Shown here piece by piece: positions 10,839 through 23,800 of a stretch of DNA of 64,000 nucleotides. Below the pieces are notes generated by a model. The model was not told where the DNA came from, searched no databases, and saw only the letters and a program-made list of their open reading frames with translations. Source of the stretch: Glutinoglossum americanum (lineage: Eukaryota; Ascomycota; Geoglossomycetes; Geoglossales; Geoglossaceae); NCBI GenBank assembly GCA_020080175.1, contig JAGHQL010000037.1:1-64000 (forward strand), read 5' to 3'. A program made the translations under genes and the position numbers. Position 1 is the first letter of the stretch. Every line of letters starts with the position of its first letter.

Positions 10839-11646
10839 ATGATGTCGCAAGCTCATGCTCTGTCCGACGACCAGGTGAGTTAAGAGCGATTGGCTTCCAG
10901 AGTAGCAGGGCTAAGTTGATTTGGTGACGTAGGTTGCTGGGGAATTGAGGAAGATGACTGCGTTCATTCGACAGGAGGCACTTGAAAAGGCAAAGGAGAT
11001 ACAGATTAAAGCTGATGAGGAGTTCGCTATCGATAAATCAAAACTCGTTCGCCAAGAGACTGCTGCCATCGATTCACACTACGAGAAGAAGTTTAAGCAA
11101 GCCGCAATGTCACAACAGATAACCCGTTCGACAGTCGCAAACAAAACAAGATTAAAGGTTCTCAGCGAGAAGCAGGCACTACTGGACCACCTCTTTGAAG
11201 AGGCAGGAAAGAAATTCTCGGAACTTACTGGGGATAAGGGATTGTACCAGGATTTGTTGAAGAACCTGATCCTCCAAGGATTATATGCATTGAATGAGGG
11301 CCAGGTGCAGGTCCGAGCAAGAAAGATAGACTACGGTTTGGTGAAGAGTGCTGTCGAAGCGGCGGCAAAGGAGTATAGGACGAAATTAGGAAAGGGAATT
11401 AAAGTGGAGATTGACGAACAGAACCCTTTACCGGAAGGGTCGTAAGTAATTAAATCAAGCAATTGGCGGAATTCACCTGACGCTGACATGGGTAGAGCCG
11501 GTGGTGTCTCGATCGTGGGAGGCAACGGTAAAATCGATATCAACAATACACTCGAGGAGCGTCTTAGGCTTCTGGAAACCGATGCTTTACCAGCGATCCG
11601 GACAACATTGTTTGGAAATAACGTCAATCGGAAGTTCTATGATTAG
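10839..11646 (+). CDS. VMA4: V-type H+-ATPase subunit E
   Basis: Three exons (10839-10874, 10933-11441, 11496-11646) encode 231 aa, the normal length. The N-terminus ([20 protein letters not shown]) and the long helix rich in Glu/Lys ([19 protein letters not shown]) form the peripheral stalk coil. The C-terminal globular part ends in [20 protein letters not shown] followed by [11 protein letters not shown], typical of Vma4. Subunit E is part of the V1 stator and pairs with subunit G on vacuolar and endosomal membranes to drive acidification. Two adjacent ATGs begin the frame (10839 and 10842). The first intron comes after only 12 codons, a pattern common in fungal housekeeping genes. The gene is convergent with the NSE6-like gene, 276 bp away. 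Confidence 0.95.
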
Positions 11647-11922
11647 CCAACGCCTTTAATAATTGTTGAAGATTACTGGCTAAAATGAATTACTTCGTAT
11701 CTGGATTATCTTAACTGTGACGGCGATCGAATACTTCGCGCTTTTGTGTCTGCGTCTTTGGACTATTTTGTATTGTGCCAGAACCCTGTAGGCTTGTAGG
11801 AATACATTTGCTTGAGTTTGAGTCCTGCGGGGGCAAAAAAGGCTGGATGGCTAGTTTTCCTTCCCTGCTCAACATGGGTTGTTCCATTCCTGCTATCGTA
11901 GATGCTCTCCGCATATAGCAGG

Positions 11923-14269
11923 TTACGGACCCTTGGACAAGAATTTCGCCATTGTCGGCTGAGCTCTCGACCCATTTTCTATACCACTTCTGGGGGTTGA
12001 CTGAAATATACTATTCTTAAGTCTCTCCTTCGTTCGAACCGCGAAAACGAGGCGATAGTGTACCCGTTCCAAGACTTCCTTAGCCTCGGTCCTCGCCATA
12101 TACGATGCTCCCGTGTCGACGATCCTAGTGAACATAGATTTCAACCTCCTTGCGAGGTTATCAATGTCCCGATCGAACGCGATTTCCTGGTCATTGTCTA
12201 TGAAGCTTGAAGGGGAGGTGCCGTTATCAATGCAAACGTCTAAAATGGATATTAGGGGGGCAATTCTGGTGTAGTCGGTATTGCTGTAGATACGAAATTC
12301 AGGCTTCTCTAATTCTCTGGTAATGCGCGGTAGTTCTAGTAGATCATCCTCTGGGCGTGTCAGGTACGATGCGTCATTGAAAAAAAAGACCAGGGCTAAT
12401 CTGCGGCGGAAGAGATGGAGGCATGGCGTGTGGGATGGGAGACAATTAAGGAGCTGTAGACGTAATGGCGCATAGGTAACAAATCCGACGATGGTTAGGC
12501 TGATTTTAAGGAGCTATCATGGTGAGCAAGATATCGACAAAGCTATCAATAATTCACCTACTAATTCTTCCCTCTGCTCTTCTGCAATGCTAGAAACCAA
12601 GAAGGTAATGGCGTCTTCAATTCTAGCTTGAAGCTCACCGTTTTCTACTACGCATTTATCAATAGTTAGGCGTACTAGAATACATATAGCATATTCTTTT
12701 GTATCCACAGGTATGCTGGGATGCGTGTTCTGTTAGCATATGCCACTTTGAGAGAGGGGAAACCGCTCACGTTCGCGCGATCTCGCCCAAAAGCTGGACG
12801 ACAGATGAGAGACTGGCCAATTTATGGTCAACTTCTTTATTTGACGGTCAATATTATAAGCGATAAAGAAGACTAAATCCGCTTGAATGCCTACCTAGTG
12901 GTATCTCTGCTATGGGATGGGCAATCTCTCTGAGCCTCGTAGCCTCATCGCTCCCACCAAGATTCCGAAAGAGCTGGCGTATTCTTGCGGGCGAGTAGGA
13001 CCAACGGGCTGAGTTTATGATCGTCTAAGTGTGAATGTTAGTAGTTGGCTGGGAACCACTCCCTGATTTAGCTCACTTTTAATTGTCCACGGTAAGCAAA
13101 TATGATGTCATCTCTCGTCTCAAAACACACTACAGCGATGCTTTAAAGTTAGCAGCGCACAAAAGACTATAATGGATGACATATTGGCTTACAGTCATCG
13201 AGAATCCACTCGTTCATTTTATCTGGGAGACAGTTCCCAAGCGTCGACATGTCTCCGAGGAAACCAGCTAACAAGGAGTGCTGCCGTGTGACGGGGTCTG
13301 CTGGCCCGGTTAGTTGAATCCGATGGCGAGTCATAGGGGCTAACCTAATAGTACTTCTCCACGCCCGTTTGGAAAGTTGCTCAACATAGGGAATGCCGCT
13401 TGGGTAGGGCGCGGGGCGGGCGGGCTGTGTTCGAAGAAATACCATACTTTATCTCTGTTCAAAGCTTCGGTTCTCTTCATTGCGCTAAGAACTTTTTGGA
13501 AGTCACCCTCCTCGCCTTTTTCGGATAGAATAGATGCAAGTAACCCTTTGTGGATGCTATCCGTTGTTTCTACTGTTTCGCTATCCTCCACGTTTAGTTC
13601 ATCTTCGCTGTTCAAAAGACTCTTATGCCTGTACTCTAAACCTAATGCAGCCCTTGCTCTGGCAGTACCAGCTTCAGAGGCGGTGTCCTTTTCCGCTTGC
13701 ATCACGAGCGATGCCATCGAAAATTTGTAGCCTGGTGCTGGCGGCGGGGCTTCAGTTTTCTGGCAGCGTCTATTAGACCGGCTCCGCGTGCACTTTACCG
13801 GACTCGACCGATCTGGTAGGCTTGCACGAGTATCTCTGGCATCTCCCACTGAACCTCCCAGAGCTTTGTGCGGGTTTAGAAAGTCACCAAGGCCTCCAAG
13901 GGATGAATCAGAATCAGTATCCTCGCTGTCGGAAGATCTCACTATAAGCTTGCTTTTTCTGATCGTTGGTTTGTATCCCGAAGAGGCCATATGAGTTCCC
14001 GTGAATGCTGTGCCATTGGATGATTTTGCTGAGCTGTGATGGGACGATCTGTCCTTTGAGAGCCCTCGAGCCCTGCCGGTGGAATGCTTTGTGTTGTTAT
14101 CATTGTTTTGTGCCACTATGATAGTATCTTCAGACCCGTTGCTCTTCTCAGATGCTCTGGGTGTAGTTGTGGCTCTGAAAAAGTCTGTCAATTTGCGGTT
14201 TCCGGCCATGGGAAGAGAATTGAAGGTTTGACGTGTCGGAGACGCGAACTGATGATAGCTGCGCATCAT
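11923..14269 (-). CDS. NSE6-like protein with CANIN domain (SMC5/6 loader)
   Basis: Seven exons (14269-13345, 13297-13193, 13129-13077, 13024-12895, 12831-12771, 12715-12562, 12513-11923) join in phase to 672 aa. A later start at 14209 (MAGNRKLTDFF) is equally likely. Residues 1-210 are disordered and Ser/Asp-rich. From about 240 on the protein is helical and matches what I recall of the fungal CANIN (coiled-coil SMC6 and NSE5 interacting) family: KVLSAMKRTEALNRDKVWYF, a helical repeat-like middle, and AKEVLERVHYRLVFAVRTKE near the C-terminus. CANIN proteins (Nse6, human SLF2) form the Nse5-Nse6 subcomplex that loads SMC5/6 on damaged DNA. The assignment rests on remembered pattern, not on a search. 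The N-terminus has a PCNA-box-like NRKLTDFF. Confidence 0.6.
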
Positions 14270-15248
14270 GACACGTGATATGTTTGGGCGAACCGAGCTA
14301 TTTCCGTGACTGGGCTCAGCCGTAGCTGAGGATAATATTCTCTGTCTCAGCGAAACTCAAAGTAGCAAGTGCGAGCAAGCGAGCGTAGGCATTTCATTTT
14401 TGCGCCTCCCTACATACAGATTCCCGGTGAATACGGAGCAAATCAATACCTAGGATCTTGTAAGCGTGGCGTTGGGTGTAGTAGACCTTCCGCTCGTTGC
14501 CGGTCGTGTCTTTTGAATGGGCCCGATTAGAGAGAATTGATAATCGGCTGTAACACATCACACTATTCGAATTGTGGCAATTTGTGGGCGTGCAATTATA
14601 ATTAAGAATCCTACCCCGACGTTTTCACACTTATTGCCTGTTTTGGTGGATGTTAGGACGGCGCGGCTTATCGAAGACGTTGCGTCGGCTAGCAGCTTAC
14701 GAAACCTTTCGTACCAACCTCATATTAGAGCCATATCCTTCTGTCGCAAGCAATTGCGTCTACTACCTGCGACGTTTTAACCCCAGCTTCGCACCTCGTC
14801 GGTTGTCGTATTCGAGTGGCTACGTGTTGATTCCTCGTCTCCTTTTTCGCGGTCTGGGCTCAAGTCAATTACATCGCCTCACGGATTCTCCTCGTTACCG
14901 TCCCAGAACGTTCCCGTAGACTTCTTTTCTCAAGTGCAACAGAAGATCTTCGGTATCACACACACTCTCTTGACTCTTCTGCTTTTTCATATGTGGCCTT
15001 GTCGGCTCCAGCGCCTGCAGCTTTTAGGGATCCGGCTTTGTGAATCGCACTTTTGATGCACTTTGTCAGCTTTAAAACTCTACAGTCGCGTCCATCTTGC
15101 AACATTTGAAACTCGGATCCCCTTGCTCGTATTGGGCCACAGTACTCCAGCTGCAACATCTCTTGTCGTTCTGCACTCTGACCTCCGTATCTCTACCGGT
15201 CAAGGATTCGGCCTCTGAGGGCGTCACCCCGCTCGATGATCTGTTGCT
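14270..15248. other. Divergent NSE6-like / flippase intergenic region
   Basis: About 980 bp with the two divergent promoters. A CACGTG E-box lies at 14272-14277, directly before the first ATG of the NSE6-like gene. That position hints that the downstream ATG at 14209 may be the true start. The plus-strand part is probably the flippase leader. The short open frames at 14574-14919 have no recognisable product. Confidence 0.45.
14272..14277. promoter_or_regulatory. CACGTG E-box
   Basis: A palindromic bHLH-type site lies 2 bp before the first ATG of the minus-strand NSE6-like gene. A six-base match alone is weak evidence of function. Confidence 0.3.
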
Positions 15249-18200
15249 ATGTCCATACAATTCAACGAGGAAGACATCACGAGCTCTAAGCCGACGAAGA
15301 GGTTAAGATGGGCGACGCAAAGGGTCACCGGCCAGAGTGGCCGGCGGAAGCGTAACTCAATCATGGATCGATTCCACAAAGGCCCAGGTTCCAACGAGAA
15401 AGAGAGAGACCCTGGAGTAGCAGGCCTAGCTCAAGACGAATTGGATGCCCCCCAAGTTCAGGACGATGACAAGGTGCAAGACGACGAGAGCGACCAAGGG
15501 ACTATTCAAAGAAGGATTTTCTTCAATATACCGCTTCCCGATGATGCTAAAGACGAAGACGGTCATCCTATCCAAGACTTTGGGAAAAACAAGATTCGCA
15601 CGGCTAAATATACGCCGCTGAGCTTCGTACCGAAAAACTTATGGTTTCAATTTCACAACATTGCGAACATCTATTTCTTGTTTGTGATTATTCTCGCTGT
15701 AAGTATGGCCTTCCTTTCCGCCCATACACAGTCTAAACCTATCTCGACAATAGATATTCCCTATATTCGGTGCTTCGAATCCTGCCTTGGGTGCAGTCCC
15801 ACTTATCGTCATCCTATTTGTCACTGCCGTAAAGGACGCTATTGAAGATTACCGGAGGACAGTGCTTGACAACGAGCTCAACAATTCTCCAGTGCATAGA
15901 CTAGTGGGTTGGAATAACGTGAATGCGACAGAAGATAACGTCTCATTATGGAGGAGGATAAAGAAGTCTACATCTCGAGGTATTCGGTGGTTAGTGGCGA
16001 ATTGGAAGGGTCGTAAGGAGAGAAAAAACAAAGGCTATAGTGAGCGTGCATTAGATGAGCCACGACAATCGACTGAAACGAGGGCCGTGGAACGCAATTC
16101 GGTGTTCTCATTGTATTCTCCACGCGCCTCTTTGCAGATCTCCCATGGCCATTCAGATGATGGAGCTATCCAAATGACGCCGGTGCCTTCGCCTGTACCG
16201 GGGAAGGAACGTTCGGGGGCAAGCAACAATCTTGGTCCAGCTGATCAGCCCCTGACGGCTCTTTCACATGAGGGGAACCACGCCTCTTCCTCAAAAGGAG
16301 AGCGTCGCCAGAGCAAACAAATGCCGGTTCGACTTTACGGTAGCCTAATTGATGTGGGCAAGCAAGCACCCGGAAAAGCTCGGTTTAAAAAGGATTTTTG
16401 GAAGAGTGTGCAGGTGGGCGATTTTGTGCGCATCTATAACGAAGATCAGATCCCTGCCGACGTTGTTATTCTCTCCACCTCGGACCCCGACGGCGCTTGC
16501 TATGTAGAAACAAAAAACCTGGATGGAGAGACAAATTTGAAGGTTCGGCAGGCTTTGCACAGTGGGCGCCAGGTGAAGCATGCGAGGGATTGCGAGATGG
16601 CGTCCTTCTACATTGAAAGTGAGCACCCACACGCTAACCTGTATCAATACAGCGGTTTAGCAAAATGGACCCAGAAGGACCCTAGGAGACCCGAAGATCC
16701 GGGCAAGGATATGGCTGAGCCGATATCAATAAATAACCTTCTATTGCGAGGCTGTAGTCTAAGAAACACCGAGTGGGTGCTTGGGGTTGTGGTGTTCACG
16801 GGAGAAGAAACAAAGATCATGCTTAACTCTGGAATCACCCCCAGCAAGCGATCCAGGATCTCTCGAGACCTGAACTGGAACGTCATTTACAATTTCATTA
16901 TCCTCCTTTTCATGTGTTTAGTGTCTGGGATTGTCCAAGGTGTGACCTGGTCGAAAGGCAACAACTCCCTCGACTATTTCGAATTTGGTTCGATAGGGGG
17001 CAAACCATCCCTGGACGGCTTCATTACGTTTTGGACAGCGGTCATTCTTTTCCAGAACCTGGTTCCTATCTCACTTTATATCTCTCTCGAGATTATCAAA
17101 ACTGCACAGGCTTTCTTCATCTATAGCGACACCTTTATGTACTACGAGAAAATCGACTATCCCTGTACCCCCAAATCATGGAACATCTCGGATGACCTTG
17201 GACAGATTGAGTATATTTTCTCCGACAAAACTGGGACCTTGACTCAAAATGTTATGGAGTTTAAAAAATGTACGATTAACGGTGCTCCTTACGGTGAGGC
17301 CTATACAGAAGCGCAGGCTGGTATGCAGCGACGGCTAGGCAAGGATATTGAAGAGGAAGGGGCGAGGGTTCGGGACCAAATCGCTCGAGATCGCATCAAG
17401 ATGCTCCAAGGCCTCCGCAGCATTCATCAAAATCCCTACTTGCATGACGACGAACTCACGTTTGTTGCACCGAACTTTGTCGGAGATCTACGAGGGGACT
17501 CTGGAGAGGCTCAACGAAGTGCAAATGAACGTTTCATGCTTGCTCTCGCGCTTTGCCATACCGTTATTACTGAGAGAACTCCAGGGGACCCACCGAAGAT
17601 AGTGTTTAAAGCTCAATCACCTGATGAGGCCGCCCTCGTTGCCACTGCTCGTGATTGCGGGTTTACAGTGCTTGGCCGTTCTGGCGATGGAATTATTCTC
17701 AACGTGATGGGTGTGGAAAAGGAATATAAGATTTTGAACACTCTAGAGTTCAATTCTTCGAGAAAACGAATGAGCGCAATTATTCGAATGCCAGAGGACG
17801 ATAAGATCGTTTTGTTCTGCAAGGGGGCTGATAGCATGATATACTCACGCTTAAAGCGCGGCGAGCAACCAGAGCTGAGAAAGGTGACCGCAGACCATCT
17901 TGAAATGCTTGCGCGTGAAGGTCTGAGAACACTCTGTATAGCTGAGAGGATTCTGGGTGAGGAAGAATACCAGGCTTGGAATAGGGAGCATGACCTAGCT
18001 GCGGCGGCTCTCCATGATCGTGAGGAAAAGCTTGAGAGTGTTTCTGATAGCATTGAGAGGGATCTGACACTACTTGGAGGTACTGCGATCGAAGATCGTC
18101 TCCAGGATGGCGTTCCTGATACAATTGCTTTGCTGGGCGACGCCGGCATTAAGCTCTGGGTGCTGACAGGCGACAAGGTGGAGACAGCCATTAACATCGG

Positions 18201-19956
18201 TTTCTCATGTAATCTTTTGGACAACAACATGGACCTGATTGTCTTCAAGATCGATGATGAAACACTGGAGACGGCTGCCGCGGAACTTGACAGACATCTC
18301 GCCACCTTCGGCCTTACTGGTTCTGAAGACGAGCTCAAGCTTGCACGTAAGAATCATGAACCACCTGACCCGACTCATGCCATTGTCATCGATGGCGATT
18401 CCCTAAAGCTGGTTTTAGAAGACGAGCTTAAACAGAAATTCCTTCTACTTTGCAAACAGTGCAAGTCCGTGCTCTGCTGCAGGGTCAGTCCAAGCCAAAA
18501 AGCCGCGGTCGTGCAGATGGTAAAGTCAGGACTGGATGTTATGACTCTATCAGTAGGGGATGGCGCGAACGACGTTGCGATGATCCAAGAAGCGGATGTG
18601 GGAGTTGGTCTTGCTGGTGAAGAAGGGAGGCAGGCTGTGATGTCCTCAGATTACGCCATTGGTCAATTCCGTTATTTGCAGAGACTCGTGCTCGTTCACG
18701 GCCGCTGGTCATATCGGCGGCTAGGCGAAACAATTGCCAATTTCTTCTACAAGGTAACAATCTCCCTTAATATTCACATTGCTTCGCTCTAACATACCAT
18801 TTAGAACATTGTTTGGACATTTGCTTTATTCTGGTATCAGCTTTACAATAGCTTTGACGGGTCGTACTTGTTCGACTACACCTATATTCTGTTATACAAT
18901 CTAGCGTTCACGTCCCTACCGATCATACTCATGGGTGTTCTTGATCAGGATGTCAGCGACAAAGTTTCATTGGCGGTCCCGCAGTTATATCGACGAGGAA
19001 TAGAGCGGAAGGAGTGGACGCAGGTTAAGTTTTGGTGAGCCGGGTTATTTCCTGTCGAGAGATTTTTCTGACCCACCTGTAGGACGTATATGTTTGATGC
19101 CACCTACCAGTCAATAATCTGCTTCTTCATGACCTACCTTCTTTTTGCGCCAGCCACTTCCAGCTCCCATAGTGGCCAAAGCGTAGATGACCGTGAGCGC
19201 ATGGGAGTCTATGTCGCCTGCGCAACCATTGTTGTGGTTAACTTATATGTTCTCATCAACACATACAGATGGGATTGGCTTATGCTACTTATTGTAGCGA
19301 TCAGTATCCTTCTTATCTGGTTCTGGACCGGGGTATATTCCGCATTCAAAAGTTCGGAACAGTTCTATAAGGCCGCTCCTCAGGTCATTGGCCAACTCAC
19401 ATTCTGGGCTGTATCTTTTCTTACCGTTATCTTATGCCTGCTTCCTAGATTCACGGCCAAGGTGGTGCAAAAGATCTACTTCCCTCTGGACGTTGATATT
19501 ATTCGGGAACAGGTACGGCAAGGAAGGTTTAAATACCTTGACGATCCTGGAGCGAGTGCTTTTCCTCCGAAGATTTCGTCAACTGCATCATCGGAGATCA
19601 CTCAACCAGCTCACCCAAACAGGAACCCTAACCTTGCGGATGATGAGCGGCCAATTTACCCTCCTTCAATAGCACCGACCACTACAACCCACGGGAATCC
19701 AAGAAGCCAGACCGGCAGTGATGGGACTGAGTACACTCGCCATCAACCGTCTCCATCTATGGATCGACACACTCGGCCATCCTATGATCGGGCCAGACCC
19801 TCTTTCGACCGAATACGATCATCAATGGATAGAGTCCGCCCCAGTTTCGAAGCAAGTAATGACTTTACATCGGCTGCTCTACTCGCTCGAATAGAGTCGA
19901 GTCACTCGTACGGTACTAGCAGGCGAGGGAACGAGGTTACTGGCAACTCTCAATAG
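15249..19956 (+). CDS. DNF1: P4-type phospholipid-transporting ATPase (Dnf1/Dnf2 class flippase)
   Basis: Four exons (15249-15698, 15754-18753, 18805-19034, 19083-19956) encode 1517 aa. P4 landmarks in order: ARTAKYTPLSF-type entry as IRTAKYTPLSFVPKNLWFQF, the lipid-flippase loop PISLYISLEIIK, the phosphorylation site DKTGTLTQ (Asp641), the KGAD nucleotide-binding motif, TGDKVETAINIG, and GDGANDVAMIQEAD (Asp1086, Asp1090-1091 area). About ten membrane segments are visible; the last ones span exons 3 and 4. The C-tail of about 150 aa is Ser/Arg-rich with SFDRIRSS-like repeats. The N-terminal RLRWATQRVTG block resembles Dnf1/Dnf2 rather than Drs2 or Neo1. Such enzymes flip PC/PE to the cytosolic leaflet of plasma membrane and endosomes with a Cdc50-family partner. 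Start codon choice is moderate: no better upstream start was found. Confidence 0.93.
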
Positions 19957-20875
19957 CTGATGGCTTTTGAACTGTTGTATATGATGATGACCACCCTGTA
20001 ACTCGAATCTGTAAATAAGTCCCACCGTTCATATATCTCGATATGCAGGCTAGGCACATCTTCCTTACCATCTAGCATTTCTTTGTCATGGCACCCGTTT
20101 GATTTTCTACCAGCACTGTCGGCGTTTCTGTTGTGGAGCGGTGGAAGCGTGAATCGCTATCCTTAGGATTTGTCATTGTGTTCACTGGTGGCGGTATACC
20201 CTCGCCAGATCTATTTCATCATTGTGTACCTTAGACTTTGTCATGGTAAAAGCACCTGTCCTCTTGTCTACCAATTTGGGACGACTGCGTCTGGGTTTAG
20301 AATCGCCATGCGTTCGTCCTTCGCTATCTTTCAGGCCGTTTTCTCTAGTGTATACATGATGTGCATGATTTGATTGTGCGGGATAGATAGCAAATAGTTC
20401 TCCAACTCTGGAAAAACAAGCTGTAATATACGCACTGTGACATGTGAGATTTAGAAATAGTACTCCAGAATGGAAACATTGACGCATTTAGCCACCAGCC
20501 CATTCTTTAAACGTGTAGGAAACATGTGGAACACCTTGGCCTCACATGGCGTTGTTCGCTTAATACCTTCGCGCTTGTTAATATAGCACCTAACCGTTAC
20601 CTCCCCTTATGTTGGTGCTAACACAACCTTACTTGACTCTTATTCACTCACCATGTGTATTTCTACATTGATGGAAGGCTCCTGAGACGCGCTGCGACCT
20701 GAAGTTCTGAAGACCGGATGTATCGTCATGTTTGTAGGGTACTCTCTGCTCTGCAGCTAGTCATCAAAGGCTCAAGTACCGTCCAAAAGACCGTTATATC
20801 TGAAGTGATTTCACTTGTTCTTCACTTTCGTAGACCTGCTTTTCACACTCTTCGGGGTGTGAGGAGCTGGTCGCG
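19957..20875. other. Flippase-SEN1 intergenic region
   Basis: About 920 bp between two plus-strand genes, holding the flippase 3' flank and the SEN1 promoter. No convincing gene or repeat is seen. Confidence 0.5.
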
Positions 20876-23800
20876 ATGGCAATTGATTTCACACTAGCGC
20901 AGCTTCGGTATGTTGTCCTTATCACTCTGTGATCTGAGGAGGGGTTAATTAGGTTCATATAGAAAACTCCACGACCTGTCTGAAGAGTTACACTGGTTCT
21001 GTCCGCGCTCCAATGGCTACGGTGACGAAACATTACCAACCTCTCCAGACACAGAAGATGGTAGACGGGAAATTGAGGAGCGAAAGATAGTAGCCTCTGA
21101 TGCGATCGGAGCATTTGCTATTCACGATATTGATGAGAAAGTGGCAGTGGATTGGTTCAAGCAACATCTGAGCATGCGGCTGAGCCTTTGTCAAAAGTGC
21201 ACTATAGGCTACCACCAAGGCAAGAAGCGTTTGATAGGTCTGCTAAGAGCGTGTGTTATTTAAGAGGATCTCCGATTATGTTTGAATACCGGCTAACTCT
21301 AGTAGGGAATATGATGACGACACTATCCATCTTTTCTCCCAAGATATTGAGGATTGGGATGTGAAACGTCTGGAGCCGAAGCTAGAAGCTGCATCCCAAT
21401 CCCTCAAGAGTGCTCCGCCCAACCGACGAGACGAGGATTGCGTCGACAAACAGTCTAGAATCGCTATGTGGGAGGTCTTGAACGATCCGTCATTTCTGAA
21501 ACACGAACCCTTGAGATCCTATTTCGACTCAATTTTCAAGTCCGTCCACGCCACCAAGCCCCTACGGCCTCTGGAATTTTACCCTCTGTTGACCGAATTC
21601 CTATTCGACTCTGATAATTTTTGGGTAAGCTGGGCTATTACGTCCTGGTCGAAAATGGGGAAAAGCCCCTCGCCTGACGAATTCGCTTGGGCGATTCACG
21701 GGCCACTCCTCCAAGCTATGAGACGGGCTTCGGATCGAGCCGATTTGGACTTTATCATGACATTTTGGTCTGGGGCAAAGCTAATCGTTGAGGCTTTAGA
21801 TAAGAACCTGATAACACACTCTTTACGTGGGATGGAGGTAGACTTATACCGGCTGGCTTTGGACCATCTGAGCATTGATACGCGAGTCTTTCGAGTTATT
21901 CTCCAGGTAATTTGCACGCTTCTACTCAAGTCGCCTGAAGACTTTTGGAATGCAATGGCGGTGTTCACTCCAACAGTTGTGGTTACGGAGATTTTTTCGA
22001 ACCCCCAGTTCAACAATTTTATGGATCAGGGACATGACATGCTTTTCTGGGTCGAGCCTCTGATCAGGTCATTGAAGCTGGCGAGCCGCCCACTTGCTTG
22101 CTCGGCGGCTGTGTCTCAGCTCAGTCGGCGTCTTGATGACCCGCAGCACGCTAGGCCTGCTTGTGTCACGGGATCCCTCCGTATTATCTTGCTTATGCTT
22201 GAGGGATTTCTTGACGCGTCATTTCGCGTCACCAGCTCTGCTGATAGGATTGGTGTCGCAGAAGCAATGGGGGTTGTGGAAACACAAATTAAGCTCATCC
22301 TGGAATACGCCACCTTCCCCCCCAATGACCTAATCGGAGAACAAAGCTCTACCATCGCACTTGATATCCTGCAGAGTGCTCTAACTCTGGACAGTAAATC
22401 TTTAAACGGAATACAGGAGGCCCTGGCTCAGGGGCACGGGAGGTCATTCCACCCGGAGGACATCAACTACTCGCGAGGTGTCTGGGAAAAGGTCTCCGGG
22501 CGCGATATGCATAAGAATGCCAAATTTGCAGAGAGTGTTCTCCTCGGCATTACACCTTTGATTGGGCTCGAAAGACTGGAATTGGAATCAGACACCCCCG
22601 ACAGAGACCTACAGGTTAAGTTCAACGACGTTTATAGCAATCTCACAGGGGCTGTACGCCTGATCTTCAATAAGCTTAATGATTCTGAACCAGCGTATCT
22701 AGCACAGCTCTTTCAAACCCAGGGTTGCGCAAATTGTATTGTTGGTGGGCTTTTTTCGGTGGAAGAAGATATTCTAGAGGGCGCTAAGGCTGTTTGCATA
22801 AAGTTAGGCAAAATCAGCGGGTTAAGTGGTAGGAAAGAAGCCATCTCATATCTTCTGGAAGACTACTTCACAACAACAATGCGGGCGTTCTGCTGGGCAA
22901 TACGTCTAATTGGAGATAAACACGCCTTTCCATCAAGCCAGCATATGCTTTGGGTGTGTGGCGACGCTCTGGACATCCTCTGTAACTCCCAAACTGGGCT
23001 ATTGAGGAGGGATGACTTTGTTCGTGGCCCTGAAAGTCTAAAGCTGGTTGAGTATTTCTGGGAGCGTCAGTGGCAAACTCTAAGAATCATCTTCAAAACG
23101 ACCGAAACTTGGGGTAAGGCTCGATTCGGTCGACAAAATACAATGGAAGAGTTTGCCCGAAACACCATCGAGTATACTAAAAAACTCTTTGACCAGTATA
23201 GTATCTTCCAAGGCGCTATTGAGTCTTCTAGATCGCGGAAAGGAGACCAGAGTTCTGCTATTAAGTACACTCCCACGGTGGAGACTCTGCTCGAGCATCT
23301 CACTATCACGATGCCTGTTATGGTTAGGTGGCTTAGACTCCGCGATGAATATTTGTTGAGCTTGTTGGTAAGCTTGGTGTGTAAAATCCTACGACGCTTG
23401 GGAGAGGCAGGCATCAAAATCGATGACGATACATTTCAATACGTGAAAGACGGGAGGAGGAATGGGCCATACAAAAACATACTCACAAGCCAGCAAATGG
23501 CTGAGCTTCTCAGAGCGCTTGATGAGCATCAAGGCCGACAGGAAGGTTCAGGTTCCGTCAGTTCAGGGCATACGAAAACCATCAGCCGACCTACCACCCC
23601 TCGTCTATTACAATGGGCAAATGGTGGGAGATCCTCAGAGTCGGCGTACCTGAAGATGGGCACGAAGCCAGGCATAATCGATCTAGATCACTGGAAGTCT
23701 AAGGCAAAGTCGCCAGCTACGGTAATTACGCTCTCGGATGACGAGGATTATGGGGATATACTCGATGAGGATATGCTTGCTGTGTCGGGATCGGTTGAGA

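Noticed and set aside
17613-18338. 241-codon Ser-rich frame opposite the flippase
   Set aside because: It lies fully inside the P4-ATPase coding exon, on the other strand, and has no domain.
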